This document shows positions 37,263 to 45,908 of a DNA stretch of 64,000 nucleotides, piece by piece (the stretch's first letter is position 1; the number at the start of each line of letters is the position of its first letter). This stretch comes from Methanospirillum hungatei JF-1 (lineage in GTDB: Archaea > Halobacteriota > Methanomicrobia > Methanomicrobiales > Methanospirillaceae). The position numbers and the translations under genes are program-made. Under the pieces are notes generated by a model. That model saw nothing but the letters and a program-made list of their open reading frames with translations. It did no database searches and was not told where the DNA came from. The stretch covers positions 2,888,936 to 2,952,935 of the forward strand of contig NC_007796.1 in NCBI RefSeq assembly GCF_000013445.1, read 5' to 3'.

Positions 37263-38249
37263 ATGCCGGCATCCAGTTATATTGGTCTCTTAGACCCGGA
37301 CATTCCGATCCAGATTCCCTTTAATATCACCCCGCACGGGAATGAACCGGTGCAGTTCATTGTGCAATACAAAAACGGGATCAATCTGCATAACTCATCG
37401 GTGAGCGTGCCTATCTCTACCGGGACAAGTAAAAAACAGGCTGACCTCTTTGTTTCAAATATTGAGATCACACCAGGGATGGAGCATGTAATCGTCAAGG
37501 GGGATGTGACAAATGCAGGTCTTGAGGCTGCAAACGCCGTGGTCGTAACAGTGCAGGATCCGGCTCAGGCTGTCTACCCGTACAAGCAATATGGGGTAGG
37601 CCTCTTAAAACCATCAGATTTCGCAAGTTTTCAGGTGACATTCAAACCCTCACCGAATGCAACCACAGAAAACCTCCTCACCTCCTTTAAGGATGCAGAC
37701 GGGAGGATAATCAGCACAGAGACACCGCTTGATCTTACCGGAATTAATGCCTTTTCAGATTTGGATATGATGGATCCCGCTCTAATTGGGCCAGAGCCAT
37801 CTGGTCTTCTCCCGGCTGGAACAGAGATAATTGCCGGGGTGGTTGGAGGGATTGTGATTGGTATCGGACTGATGTATGTGTACATGCGACGAAAAAACCG
37901 AACCGGCCAGAAAAATACCCTGAACAGAAAAAACCAGGTTCAGAACTCTGAATCTTCGATGACGCTGGAGGACTCAGATAATGGGGGAGATATTGAGGGG
38001 GGCTCTGCATATGTCCGGGGAATGGCATATTACAGGCAGGGTGATTTTAAGAAGGCCGCTGAGGAGTTTTTCGCGGTCACTGAAGAGGATCCATCCAATG
38101 ACAAGGCATGGAATGCATATGGGATCTGCCTTACTAAACTGTCAGAGTTTGCAAGTGCTGAGAGATGTTATGAGAATGCCTTAAAGATTCATCCGGAGAA
38201 TATGAGTTATCAGAAGAACCGTGATATAAACCGGAAAAAGATGAAATAA
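37263..38249 (+). pseudogene. 5'-truncated S-layer-domain (COG1361) protein with TPR tail
   Basis: 328 aa in frame. Starts in the middle of a CARDB-like beta domain (PASSYIGLLDPDIPIQIPF), second beta domain at about 75-165, one membrane helix (IIAGVVGGIVIGIGLMYVYM) and two cytoplasmic TPR units (DFKKAAEEFFAVTEEDP). Relatives begin with a signal peptide and more beta domains, missing here. The break at about 37245-37260 coincides with the broken 5' end of the opposite-strand primase. Confidence 0.65.
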
Positions 38250-38463
38250 TCAAGTCTGTAACCCTCATCTTTTTTAATTTCGCATACCTTTTCTGTCGCC
38301 CTTTGCTGATGCAATTCCTCCATGGTTTCATATAATCGAGTACCGTATCCTGCCAGAACATTGTAGAACCTATAATCCATTTCATCATGATGGTCAGAAA
38401 AGCGGGAAGAATCATTTATCCAATTACAGGGGCTCTCTGTATTACCATCAAAGAAAAGTTTAA

Positions 38464-38481
38464 ATTGCACACATGTGCAAT
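38464..38481. promoter_or_regulatory. Operator-like palindrome before the RHH antitoxin
   Basis: ATTGCAC-acat-GTGCAAT, 7-bp arms, ending directly before the ATG at 38482. RHH antitoxins commonly bind such sites and repress their own operon. Confidence 0.45.
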
Positions 38482-38706
38482 ATGAATAACATGTCCAGTG
38501 TTCAGAGTTATAAACGGATCCCGATCACACCTAAAACCTGGGAAAAACTCTCAATCCTTAAAAAACCGGGTGAAACCTTTGATCATCTCATTACTGATTT
38601 AATTGAAGAACGAGAAAAACTGGATATCATAAGACATGTTACAAAAGTGTCAGAACAGGGAGAATTTCTTTCATTGGATGAGGCCGAGGAAGCCTGGAAA
38701 GAATGA
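38482..38706 (+). CDS. RHH-type antitoxin (DUF7557-like)
   Basis: 74 aa from ATG 38482 (38473 possible but overlaps the palindrome). KRIPITPKTWEKLSIL and ETFDHLITDLIEE match the strand-helix-helix layout of archaeal antitoxins. The C-terminal acidic helix (FLSLDEAEEAWKE) should bind the toxin. Stop and toxin start overlap (ATGA). Confidence 0.72.
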   Translation: MNNMSSVQSYKRIPITPKTWEKLSILKKPGETFDHLITDLIEEREKLDIIRHVTKVSEQGEFLSLDEAEEAWKE

Positions 38707-38969
38707 AAGTTGAGGTTGAAATAAAAGCGTGTAATTTTGTGAAAGAATTACCCATTAAAGGTCGTCGTATTATTCTTAAACAATTACGCAGGCTGGAAGA
38801 ACCATTTCTAGTATCAGAAATTGAAAAAATTGGTCATGATGTATACCGTCTGCATATTGGTCGAACCTATACTGTATTCTTTATGATCTATCCGGAAGGT
38901 GATCTTGTCAGAGTGACAGATATATTGCCCATCAAAACAGCACATAAACGATACAACCGGTTTGCATAA
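38703..38969 (+). CDS. RelE/ParE-family toxin
   Basis: 88 aa. KACNFVKELPIKGRRIILKQ, then EIEKIGHDVYRLHIGRTYTVFF and HKRYNRF at the end, the usual RelE fold with basic strand residues. It likely cleaves ribosome-bound mRNA. It is translated with the antitoxin through a 4-bp overlap. Confidence 0.78.
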   Translation: MKVEVEIKACNFVKELPIKGRRIILKQLRRLEEPFLVSEIEKIGHDVYRLHIGRTYTVFFMIYPEGDLVRVTDILPIKTAHKRYNRFA

Positions 38970-39070
38970 AGAATACTCATGTTTTTAAGAAACAAGAGAA
39001 GGTTCTATCGCCCATCAGGTAAAATAGCACTGTATTCAACAGAGACAATCCCTCATAGATTACCCAGTTC

Positions 39071-39760
39071 TCAGAGTAACTCCTGACTTGAAATGGCAGA
39101 AAGCCGGTCAGGCATATACCTCTGGTATGAACATTCCCCAAGCACGGAAGCAGTCTCCTTATGAATTCCTTTAGTCAAATCCTTTATGATAGTCACTTTC
39201 GCCCCTCGTGCCAGCCATCCTTCCATTGCAAACCTGTTGCAGAAATCAGAAGCCACTCCAAAGAGCGTTACCTCGATATTGGCCAGATCATGCTCCGGTG
39301 CGATGGAATGAAGAAAGGAATCACGGGGGATTACCTGCCCTGGATGACGGGGATCATCAACAAAATGAAATAACGATTCATATGCAATCTTCCGGTCAGG
39401 ATTTGTGAAGGATATTGCCTGCCCTTTCCGCTCACCCCACATGGTAAACTGGTTCTTCATCAGATACCAGGTATCAGGCAGACCGGAGACATCAAGAGAT
39501 AATTCCCAATCGTCGGTCTGGTATTCACAGTGAATAGGAAATTCTTTCGCTTCCTCGCTTTCTTCATACTCTTCGGAAAAGTGAGTATCCAGAATGACAA
39601 AGGTATAGTCAAATGCTGATTTAGGAATTTTTTCCAGGAATTCCTGTGCAGGTCCGAGGATGTCTTCTGCTCCGCTCACATAGAGGTTTCCGTTTTTTAT
39701 CGTAAACCCCTTCTGCATATCACCGATCTGCAATATCCGGACAGGTTTTTTGATACTCAT
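39071..39760 (-). CDS. Isochorismatase-like cysteine hydrolase
   Basis: 229 aa. Catalytic set D-K-C: Asp in QIGDMQKGF, Lys in WYLMKNQFTMW and Cys in GVASDFCNRFAMEGWLARGA, which is the nicotinamidase/isochorismatase fold. A DTHF segment is in place of the usual DxHxxxH metal site. The substrate is unknown; nicotinamidase activity is possible. Confidence 0.78.
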   Translation of the reverse strand: MSIKKPVRILQIGDMQKGFTIKNGNLYVSGAEDILGPAQEFLEKIPKSAFDYTFVILDTHFSEEYEESEEAKEFPIHCEYQTDDWELSLDVSGLPDTWYLMKNQFTMWGERKGQAISFTNPDRKIAYESLFHFVDDPRHPGQVIPRDSFLHSIAPEHDLANIEVTLFGVASDFCNRFAMEGWLARGAKVTIIKDLTKGIHKETASVLGECSYQRYMPDRLSAISSQELL

Positions 39761-39771
39761 GGTTTCACAAA

Positions 39772-40144
39772 TCAGGAAAATACTTCGTTCGGGTTTTCTA
39801 TTGAAGGAAATGGTTTTGTTGTATTCGTATATACAAGCCCCGGAATATCATGCAGGATATCTGTCCGGTATACCCGAGGACCATACTGATACCCGGTCAT
39901 ATTATACCACCATTCAGGATATCCTGAAAGAGTCTCATTTTTAGAGACCGGATCCCATACCATACCGTTTGAGAACCTCACGATCAATTCGCCGGAGAGA
40001 GGTCGAGATCCGGAGCGATCCGATTATATATGCTCCATATCCGCCCCAATGTATGATAGGGATGAGTACATTCTCCGGCAGAATATGCCTTGCTGAAATG
40101 AAACGGACCATCGTTTGGAATCCACCAGACTTCCGGTTAAGCAC
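39772..40144 (-). pseudogene. Frameshifted small gene of unknown function
   Basis: Two overlapping frames join into one protein-like sequence: 40144 to about 39960 (HILPENVLIPIIHWGGYGAY, REVLKRYGM) and about 39965 to 39772 (MVWDPVSKNETLSGYPEWW, YRTDILHDIPGLVYTN). The switch falls in a GGTATGGTATGGG repeat. I do not recognise the family. An alternative is two unrelated small ORFs. Confidence 0.4.
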
Positions 40145-40200
40145 CTCTTTTTCTGATGGCTTTTAAAGACTGCCGTGGATTTTGACAAAGCACCAAAAAA

Positions 40201-41565
40201 TTAATTTCTAAAACTATGAATCGGTGCCGGAATCCGTCCACCCCGGTTGATAAACTTGCTGCAATCGAAGGTATTCACCTGCTGGACCGGAGCATGACCT
40301 AAAAGACCACCAAACTCCACCATGTCACCAACATCCTTGCCGATAACCGGAATGAGCCGCACTGCAGTCGTTTTCTGATTGATCATCCCGATGGCCGCTT
40401 CATCTGCAATAATCCCTGATATGGTAGATGCAGGAGTGCTTCCCGGAATTGCTATCATATCTAGACCGACTGAACAGACACAGGTCATTGCCTCAAGTTT
40501 CTCAATAGTGAGAGATCCACGTATCACGGCATCTATCATTCCCTGGTCCTCGCTCACCGGAATAAACGCACCGCTGAGCCCACCGACAAAGGAACTTGCC
40601 ATCACCCCGCCTTTCTTCACCTGGTCATTGAGCAGGGCAAGAGCAGCGGTTGTTCCCGGTGCACCAACCGATTCAAGTCCCATCTCTTCAAGGATCTCTG
40701 CAACACTGTCCCCCACCGATGGGGTCGGGGCAAGTGACAGGTCGACAATGCCAAACGGTACCCCAAGACGCTCTGATGCAACCTGAGCTACAAGTTGTCC
40801 GACCCGGGTTACCTTAAATGCTGTTTTCTTGACCGTCTCACATAGGACTTCGAAATCTTTTCCCCTGACACTCTCAAGAGCATGCTTGACAACCCCCGGG
40901 CCACTGACTCCCACATGAATGACGGCATCAGCCTCTGATATGCCATGAAATGCCCCGGCCATGAAGGGATTGTCATCAGGAGCATTGCAGAAGACAACCA
41001 GTTTTGCACATCCCAGGGAGTTTTGTTCCTGTGTTGCCTCTGCGGTCTCTTTAATAATCTGTCCCATGAGCCGGACAGCATCCATGTTGATCCCGGTCTT
41101 TGTTGAACCAATATTCACCGAACTGCAGACCCGTTCAGTTGCCGAGAGGGCATGGGGAATGGACCTGATAAGAAGTTCGTCCGTCCAGGTCATTCCCTTT
41201 GATACGATGGCCGAATACCCCCCGATGAAATTGACACCCATATCTGCTGCTGCTTTATCGAGTGTTTGTGCAATAGACACGAAATCCTCTGGAGATTGAC
41301 AGGCAGATCCGGCGATGAGTGCAATGGGGGTTACTGATATTCTTTTATTGACGATGGGAATCCCGTATTCAAGTTCTATCTCTCTCCCGGTGGAGACCAG
41401 GTTTCTGGCAAGGCGGGTTATCTTTGCATATATCTTCTGGTTTAAGGTATCGAGGGAAGCATCACAGCAGTCAAGAAGGCTGATGCCAAGGGTTATCGTC
41501 CGGACATCAAGCTTCTCCTGCTCGATCATATTGTTTGTCTCATTTACCTCAAGGATATTTATCAT
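40201..41565 (-). CDS. PFL/UPF0210 (DUF711) family protein
   Basis: 454 aa, normal for the family. It has [46 protein letters not shown] and [14 protein letters not shown]. The fold is related to pyruvate formate-lyase-like barrels but the function is unproven. The ACT protein 11 bp upstream is its usual partner, so an amino-acid-linked regulation is inferred. Confidence 0.85.
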   Translation of the reverse strand: MINILEVNETNNMIEQEKLDVRTITLGISLLDCCDASLDTLNQKIYAKITRLARNLVSTGREIELEYGIPIVNKRISVTPIALIAGSACQSPEDFVSIAQTLDKAAADMGVNFIGGYSAIVSKGMTWTDELLIRSIPHALSATERVCSSVNIGSTKTGINMDAVRLMGQIIKETAEATQEQNSLGCAKLVVFCNAPDDNPFMAGAFHGISEADAVIHVGVSGPGVVKHALESVRGKDFEVLCETVKKTAFKVTRVGQLVAQVASERLGVPFGIVDLSLAPTPSVGDSVAEILEEMGLESVGAPGTTAALALLNDQVKKGGVMASSFVGGLSGAFIPVSEDQGMIDAVIRGSLTIEKLEAMTCVCSVGLDMIAIPGSTPASTISGIIADEAAIGMINQKTTAVRLIPVIGKDVGDMVEFGGLLGHAPVQQVNTFDCSKFINRGGRIPAPIHSFRN

Positions 41566-41576
41566 GGAATTTCCTG

Positions 41577-41849
41577 TTAAATTCGATGCATCTTTGTAAA
41601 AATATCTTCACGCTGGCACTTGATCTTCACTCCGATCTCGTCACCGAGTACATCAAGATCAGTTACCATATCTGAGAAGGGTTTGGAGGAGCGTTCGGTG
41701 TCGACGATCATCATCATGTTAAAGTACCCCTGGACAATTGTCTGAGAGATATCCTCAACGTTAATCTGGTTATTTGCCAGATAGGTGCATACTTTTGCGA
41801 TAATTCCGACGGCATCCTTTCCGACCACCGTGATAATTGTTTTACTCAT
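41577..41849 (-). CDS. ACT-domain protein (UPF0237)
   Basis: 90 aa from ATG 41849. A single ACT domain ([40 protein letters not shown]) like the regulatory ACT of GcvR-type proteins. It pairs in one operon with the PFL/UPF0210 gene, a linkage common in bacteria and archaea. Confidence 0.88.
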   Translation of the reverse strand: MSKTIITVVGKDAVGIIAKVCTYLANNQINVEDISQTIVQGYFNMMMIVDTERSSKPFSDMVTDLDVLGDEIGVKIKCQREDIFTKMHRI

Positions 41850-42021
41850 AATCCAATCAGACTTATACATTTGGTTTTCATAGGGGATTATAGTTGTAGC
41901 ACCGAGAAGGTCTCAAAAAAAAGATGAATATTACACCACAAAGAGGGAAATACATCTGATTTTTTAGATCTGGATGAGAACTGTTTAAAAAAAGGGATTG
42001 TCCCCGGCATACATACCCGGA

Positions 42022-44280
42022 TTATTCACTGACGATTTTCAGTTCATCAGGAAATGCCTTGATATCCCGGTAATAGGCTACAGGTGTCCAGATAGGCCCG
42101 TCAGATCTCTCTATTACCTTATAGAAAACATAAAAGCTATTTGACTGATCCTGGGCTTCATTCATTACATATTGTTCACCAATACCCAACGCTCCATAGG
42201 GATTATTAATAATATTCCACAGTTCTTCTGAGGGGGCATCCGGACGTGTCATTGCATAAGCATTCATTGCTATCCAGGCAGCATCATAACTGGATATCTC
42301 ATTCCATCCTGCATTTCCTTTTATTGCCCGTGAAAGATATTCAACGGCAACATGCCTCATCGGAATGAAGATCTGATCTGCAGCACTGTCAAAGTTGACA
42401 CAGGTCAGATTTGTCTGTATAGCCACAGATACTGCACTTTCCGCCTCTAATAAATTCCTGCTTTGCGACACACCGTCACCACTATACCATGCAACAGACG
42501 TGAGTGGCCCTTCCTTTACTGCTTCAAGCATTGAGATGATCTCATCAGTGCCAATCACTACCACCGCAGTACCCTCATACCCGGCAGTCTCAACTGCTCT
42601 GGCGGCCTCATCCAGAACAGAGGTAAAATCAGTCTCATTTTTTGCATAACTGAAACTATCTATACTTCCGGTAACGGTTTCAGAGAGAGCATGTGAAAAG
42701 TCCTGGCCATATATGTCATCGCGATACAGAACCACCAGGTGCTTTTTACCTTGTTCCTCCATGAGTCTGACCATGGCTTTTACCAGATGAGAATCATCCG
42801 GACTCAGACGAAAAATGAAATCATCTGAATCTGAGAGGGAGATGGCAGTGCTCCGGGTTCCAAGAAGTATAATGTTATTTTCTCGTGCATATTCCTGAAC
42901 CGCGGATAATTCATCACTAATTCCACCAAATATAATGAGATTTATTCCGTTCTCGTGCAGGGCCCTGACCTGCTCAAGTGCGACTGCCGCATCACTTTCT
43001 GAATCCCGGATATCACTTGAAAAACGAATGTTCAGACCAAGTGCCTTTGAATAGTAGGTATTTGCCTGTTCAATAGCAAGTTCAATCGCTTTTTTTGCAC
43101 CGGTACCTATCTCTGCATTGACTCCGGTAATAGGCAAAACAGCACCTATGACGATATCACCAGGTTCATGGGTCAGTTTACCATCTGCATCGGTGATGAA
43201 CATTCCCGAAGTCTTGCTCCTGATAAACATCCCGTCAAGATTCCAGTATATGTCACCATTACTACCCTTCGTTGCGGTAAATCGGGCGTACTTGGCTGAC
43301 TTGAGATCACCATATTCATTCAACATAGTCCACTGATTGAAAAGATTTCCACCTCTTTCAAATAATGCCCGGAGATTGGACTTATAAGTATCAAAGTCTG
43401 CATGGGGATCAAGACGATATGTCTCGGCTATGAACCATAATGCATCCCATATCGGCAGGGCATCGGGAGATGGAGCATGTCCCAGTTCACCACTCATAAG
43501 TCCTGTTGCCAGCATCAGGGGAACAAGAGTGAGTGTTTCTTCACATGCAAATGCAACCCCCTCAAGTCTTGTTTTTGCGGCGAATTCTGCAGCATCATTA
43601 TTATTCAGGATACCTGCCTCACGGATGATACTATCTCCTGAAAACCACTTGTAATCACTTATCGGGCTCTCAATACCGGCAGTTGTAAAGATTCCGATAG
43701 CATGGGACTCGGTTCCGATCAGAAGAATTGCCCCGGTGTCTTTCGGTAAACCTGCTGCAGCTTCTTCTATCTCCTGGACCAGAGTATCATGGACGGATAG
43801 TTTTGGATCATACGGTATCGAACCCACTATCCTGAATCCATAGGCAGGATCTGAGCCTTTTTCAATTATGCCGGCATTCAGTCCTGAACCATATTCATCG
43901 TCCATGTATACGGTCAGAACCTCAGTGATGTTCTGTCGCTTCATAAGAAGGGCCAGAGCTTCAGCCTGATTTTTATCATCTGGAACCATCCGGAAGAGGT
44001 TGTCATCAAGGGAGAGGGAAACCGCCGTACTGGACGGGGCAATAAGCAGCATATCATTCTCATTGGCATAGGGAACCATTGCAGCTGCTTCTTCACTGGT
44101 TGAAGGACCAATAACCACCATAACCCCTTTTTCATGAAGCTTTTTCAGGGCATTCAGGGCTTTCTCCGGATCGCTGCTGCTATCTTCAATCAGAAGTTCA
44201 ACGTGAAGATTATCTGATTTAAGATAATCATTCAGGATATCAACTGACAAGTTCAGAGATACTTTCGGAGATATAACCAC
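42022..44280 (-). CDS. Tandem periplasmic-binding-domain protein (two Peripla_BP_6)
   Basis: 752 aa from GTG 44280, which has AGGAG 6 nt upstream; the frame stays open to 44403, but that overlaps the divergent DUF2202 start. Two homologous leucine/branched-chain amino-acid-receptor domains: about 1-350 (LLIEDSSSDPEKALNALKKL, MVVIGPSTSEEAA) and about 385-750 (DIVIGAVLPITGVNAEIGTG, RALHENGINLIIFGGISDE). The first repeat lacks its opening LPxTG-type loop, and there is no good signal peptide, which suggests a damaged 5' end. No permease genes nearby. Confidence 0.7.
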   Translation of the reverse strand: MVISPKVSLNLSVDILNDYLKSDNLHVELLIEDSSSDPEKALNALKKLHEKGVMVVIGPSTSEEAAAMVPYANENDMLLIAPSSTAVSLSLDDNLFRMVPDDKNQAEALALLMKRQNITEVLTVYMDDEYGSGLNAGIIEKGSDPAYGFRIVGSIPYDPKLSVHDTLVQEIEEAAAGLPKDTGAILLIGTESHAIGIFTTAGIESPISDYKWFSGDSIIREAGILNNNDAAEFAAKTRLEGVAFACEETLTLVPLMLATGLMSGELGHAPSPDALPIWDALWFIAETYRLDPHADFDTYKSNLRALFERGGNLFNQWTMLNEYGDLKSAKYARFTATKGSNGDIYWNLDGMFIRSKTSGMFITDADGKLTHEPGDIVIGAVLPITGVNAEIGTGAKKAIELAIEQANTYYSKALGLNIRFSSDIRDSESDAAVALEQVRALHENGINLIIFGGISDELSAVQEYARENNIILLGTRSTAISLSDSDDFIFRLSPDDSHLVKAMVRLMEEQGKKHLVVLYRDDIYGQDFSHALSETVTGSIDSFSYAKNETDFTSVLDEAARAVETAGYEGTAVVVIGTDEIISMLEAVKEGPLTSVAWYSGDGVSQSRNLLEAESAVSVAIQTNLTCVNFDSAADQIFIPMRHVAVEYLSRAIKGNAGWNEISSYDAAWIAMNAYAMTRPDAPSEELWNIINNPYGALGIGEQYVMNEAQDQSNSFYVFYKVIERSDGPIWTPVAYYRDIKAFPDELKIVSE

Positions 44281-44350
44281 GAGTGTCTCCTGGGTTTTTA
44301 TACCGGAAACGACAATTGATGGTTTATGCCATACAGGCGGTGAGAGATTT

Positions 44351-44923
44351 ATGAAAAACAGTACTATCATCCTTATTCTCATTCTTACAACTCTTCTGCT
44401 CATACTTCCCGTTTCAGTCGCTTCACAGGGGTATGGAAACCGATTCCAGGGAAATCAGAATAGTGTCCTTCCGGAACCAGAGGACCTGAATCTCTCTGAT
44501 ACTGAAAGATCAGATCTCCTCTTCATGCGGGAAGAAGAACAAATGGCCCATGATCTCTACATGGTGTGGTATGAGATGTATGCAATTCCGATCTTCCGGA
44601 ATATTGGAGAGGCCGAAACAATCCATGCCAGTGAAGTGCAACTCCTCCTTGACAGATATCAGGTTCCTTCTGACATGATCGGAAATTATTCATCAGGATA
44701 TAATAATCCGGACATTCAGGCTCTGGCAGATGCCCTGGCAGAGCAGGGAGCACAATCTCTGACTGATGCTCTCAAAGCAGGGGTAGCAATTGAAGAGACA
44801 GATATCGCAGATCTTGATAAGGCAATCGCCAATACTACCAGACCGGATATCATCCAGGTATATACCAATCTCCGGAACGGGTCGGAGAATCACCTGAGTG
44901 CATTTACCCGTCAACTCTCTTAA
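44351..44923 (+). CDS. Exported DUF2202 ferritin-like protein
   Basis: 190 aa. Signal peptide IILILILTTLLLILPVSVAS. DUF2202 domain: ERSDLLFMREEEQMAHDLY with a carboxylate/His pair, GEAETIHASEVQLLLDRY, and a C-terminal ENHLSAF helix, consistent with a four-helix di-metal ferritin-like fold. GGTGAG precedes the ATG. Function unknown; redox or metal handling is possible. Confidence 0.85.
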   Translation: MKNSTIILILILTTLLLILPVSVASQGYGNRFQGNQNSVLPEPEDLNLSDTERSDLLFMREEEQMAHDLYMVWYEMYAIPIFRNIGEAETIHASEVQLLLDRYQVPSDMIGNYSSGYNNPDIQALADALAEQGAQSLTDALKAGVAIEETDIADLDKAIANTTRPDIIQVYTNLRNGSENHLSAFTRQLS

Positions 44924-45033
44924 ATTTCTTTTTCCAGTAATTACACAGGTGCGATGAAGGAAGACCTGTGAACCAAGTGAAAGATGAAAGATATGAAACT
45001 TGGCAAAAAAGAGAGAGGTGTGGTTTTAAGATA

Positions 45034-45363
45034 TCACTCCTCATCCAGTTCTTCAGGCTCTTCTCCGTGATCACAGAAATTATCCTCATCTAAATCACTC
45101 CAGAGCGGACAGCCTGGACAACTGCAATGAAACCCTTTCGGACAGGTCCCTGCAAGGGCATCGGCTTTTTCCCGTGTATCTTCATCTATCAGCGTCAGGT
45201 TTCCTGCATTGTCGGTAATTACCTTCTTCTCTTCGGTTTGTGCTGCAAGGAGGGGGTCCTGGCATCCGTCCCTTCCGGATGCGGAGGCAGACAGAACAAA
45301 CCCGCTTATCATGCTCATTAGGCACAACATCTGAAAAATTGTTAATATGTGTTTCGTATTCAT
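45034..45363 (-). CDS. Exported Cys-rich small protein
   Basis: 109 aa. Signal peptide at about 5-28. C-terminal half CPKGFHCSCPGCPLWSDLDE followed by DNFCDHG, five cysteines with an acidic D-x-D-x-D calcium-like repeat and an acidic tail. Possibly binds metal or a cluster. Ten bp downstream of the DUF4405-like gene, so likely its partner. Confidence 0.65.
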   Translation of the reverse strand: MNTKHILTIFQMLCLMSMISGFVLSASASGRDGCQDPLLAAQTEEKKVITDNAGNLTLIDEDTREKADALAGTCPKGFHCSCPGCPLWSDLDEDNFCDHGEEPEELDEE

Positions 45364-45373
45364 TGTACACTCC

Positions 45374-45625
45374 TTATGAGATCAAATTACGAGCCATTCT
45401 CCGGATAAATCCTCTAAACTGATATATATGGACCATCACCAGTACGGTCATGAGTAATCCTGACCAGTCATGAAGATCCGTAATCAGAGCAACCGGAACC
45501 TGGCGGTACGTCAGACCCAGAGCAGGTATCAGACCTGGCCATTTGAGAATGCCGGTCACTACACAGATGACGGTTACAATGAGGAGGAGAAGACTGGTGA
45601 TTCTGATGAAAGTTTTTCTACCCAT
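45374..45625 (-). CDS. DUF4405-like two-helix cytochrome b-type membrane protein
   Basis: 83 aa with two membrane helices (LLLLIVTVICVVTGIL and SGLLMTVLVMVHIYQ). His residues at DLHDWSG and MVHIYQ, one per helix end region, could bind haem as in DUF4405/cytochrome b561-like proteins. With the Cys-rich exported protein it may form a small redox module. Haem binding is inferred. Confidence 0.65.
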   Translation of the reverse strand: MGRKTFIRITSLLLLIVTVICVVTGILKWPGLIPALGLTYRQVPVALITDLHDWSGLLMTVLVMVHIYQFRGFIRRMARNLIS

Positions 45626-45908
45626 AATTCCTTACTCCAGTTGTTTTTATACGAGGTTTGCACAGCATGAGCCATGTCTCTTGAATCACTGATAAACAGC
45701 CGATTCTGAAGTTTATGAAATAATGGATTATTGAACATATAAAAAAAGCACTATCATTCAGGTTCACCCTTACAACCATCCGGATCAGAGGGGGAGGTGA
45801 GAGCCTGACTTGTCCACAGAATCCCTTATCCCCTCTCAATGAAAATCTGATGAGTACATCAGCAGTCTGTCTGATTTTGAGTAATATATGCTCTATTGCG
45901 GTATCACC

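Noticed and set aside
38210-38470. 86-aa minus-strand ORF between the S-layer and antitoxin genes
   Set aside because: Some stretches look protein-like, but it overlaps the end of the S-layer gene, its start falls in the palindrome, and no family is recognised.
44281-44403. Upstream part of the double binding-protein frame as its true N-terminus
   Set aside because: It overlaps the well-supported DUF2202 start, has only a weak hydrophobic stretch, and the best ribosome site points to GTG 44280. The choice is not certain.
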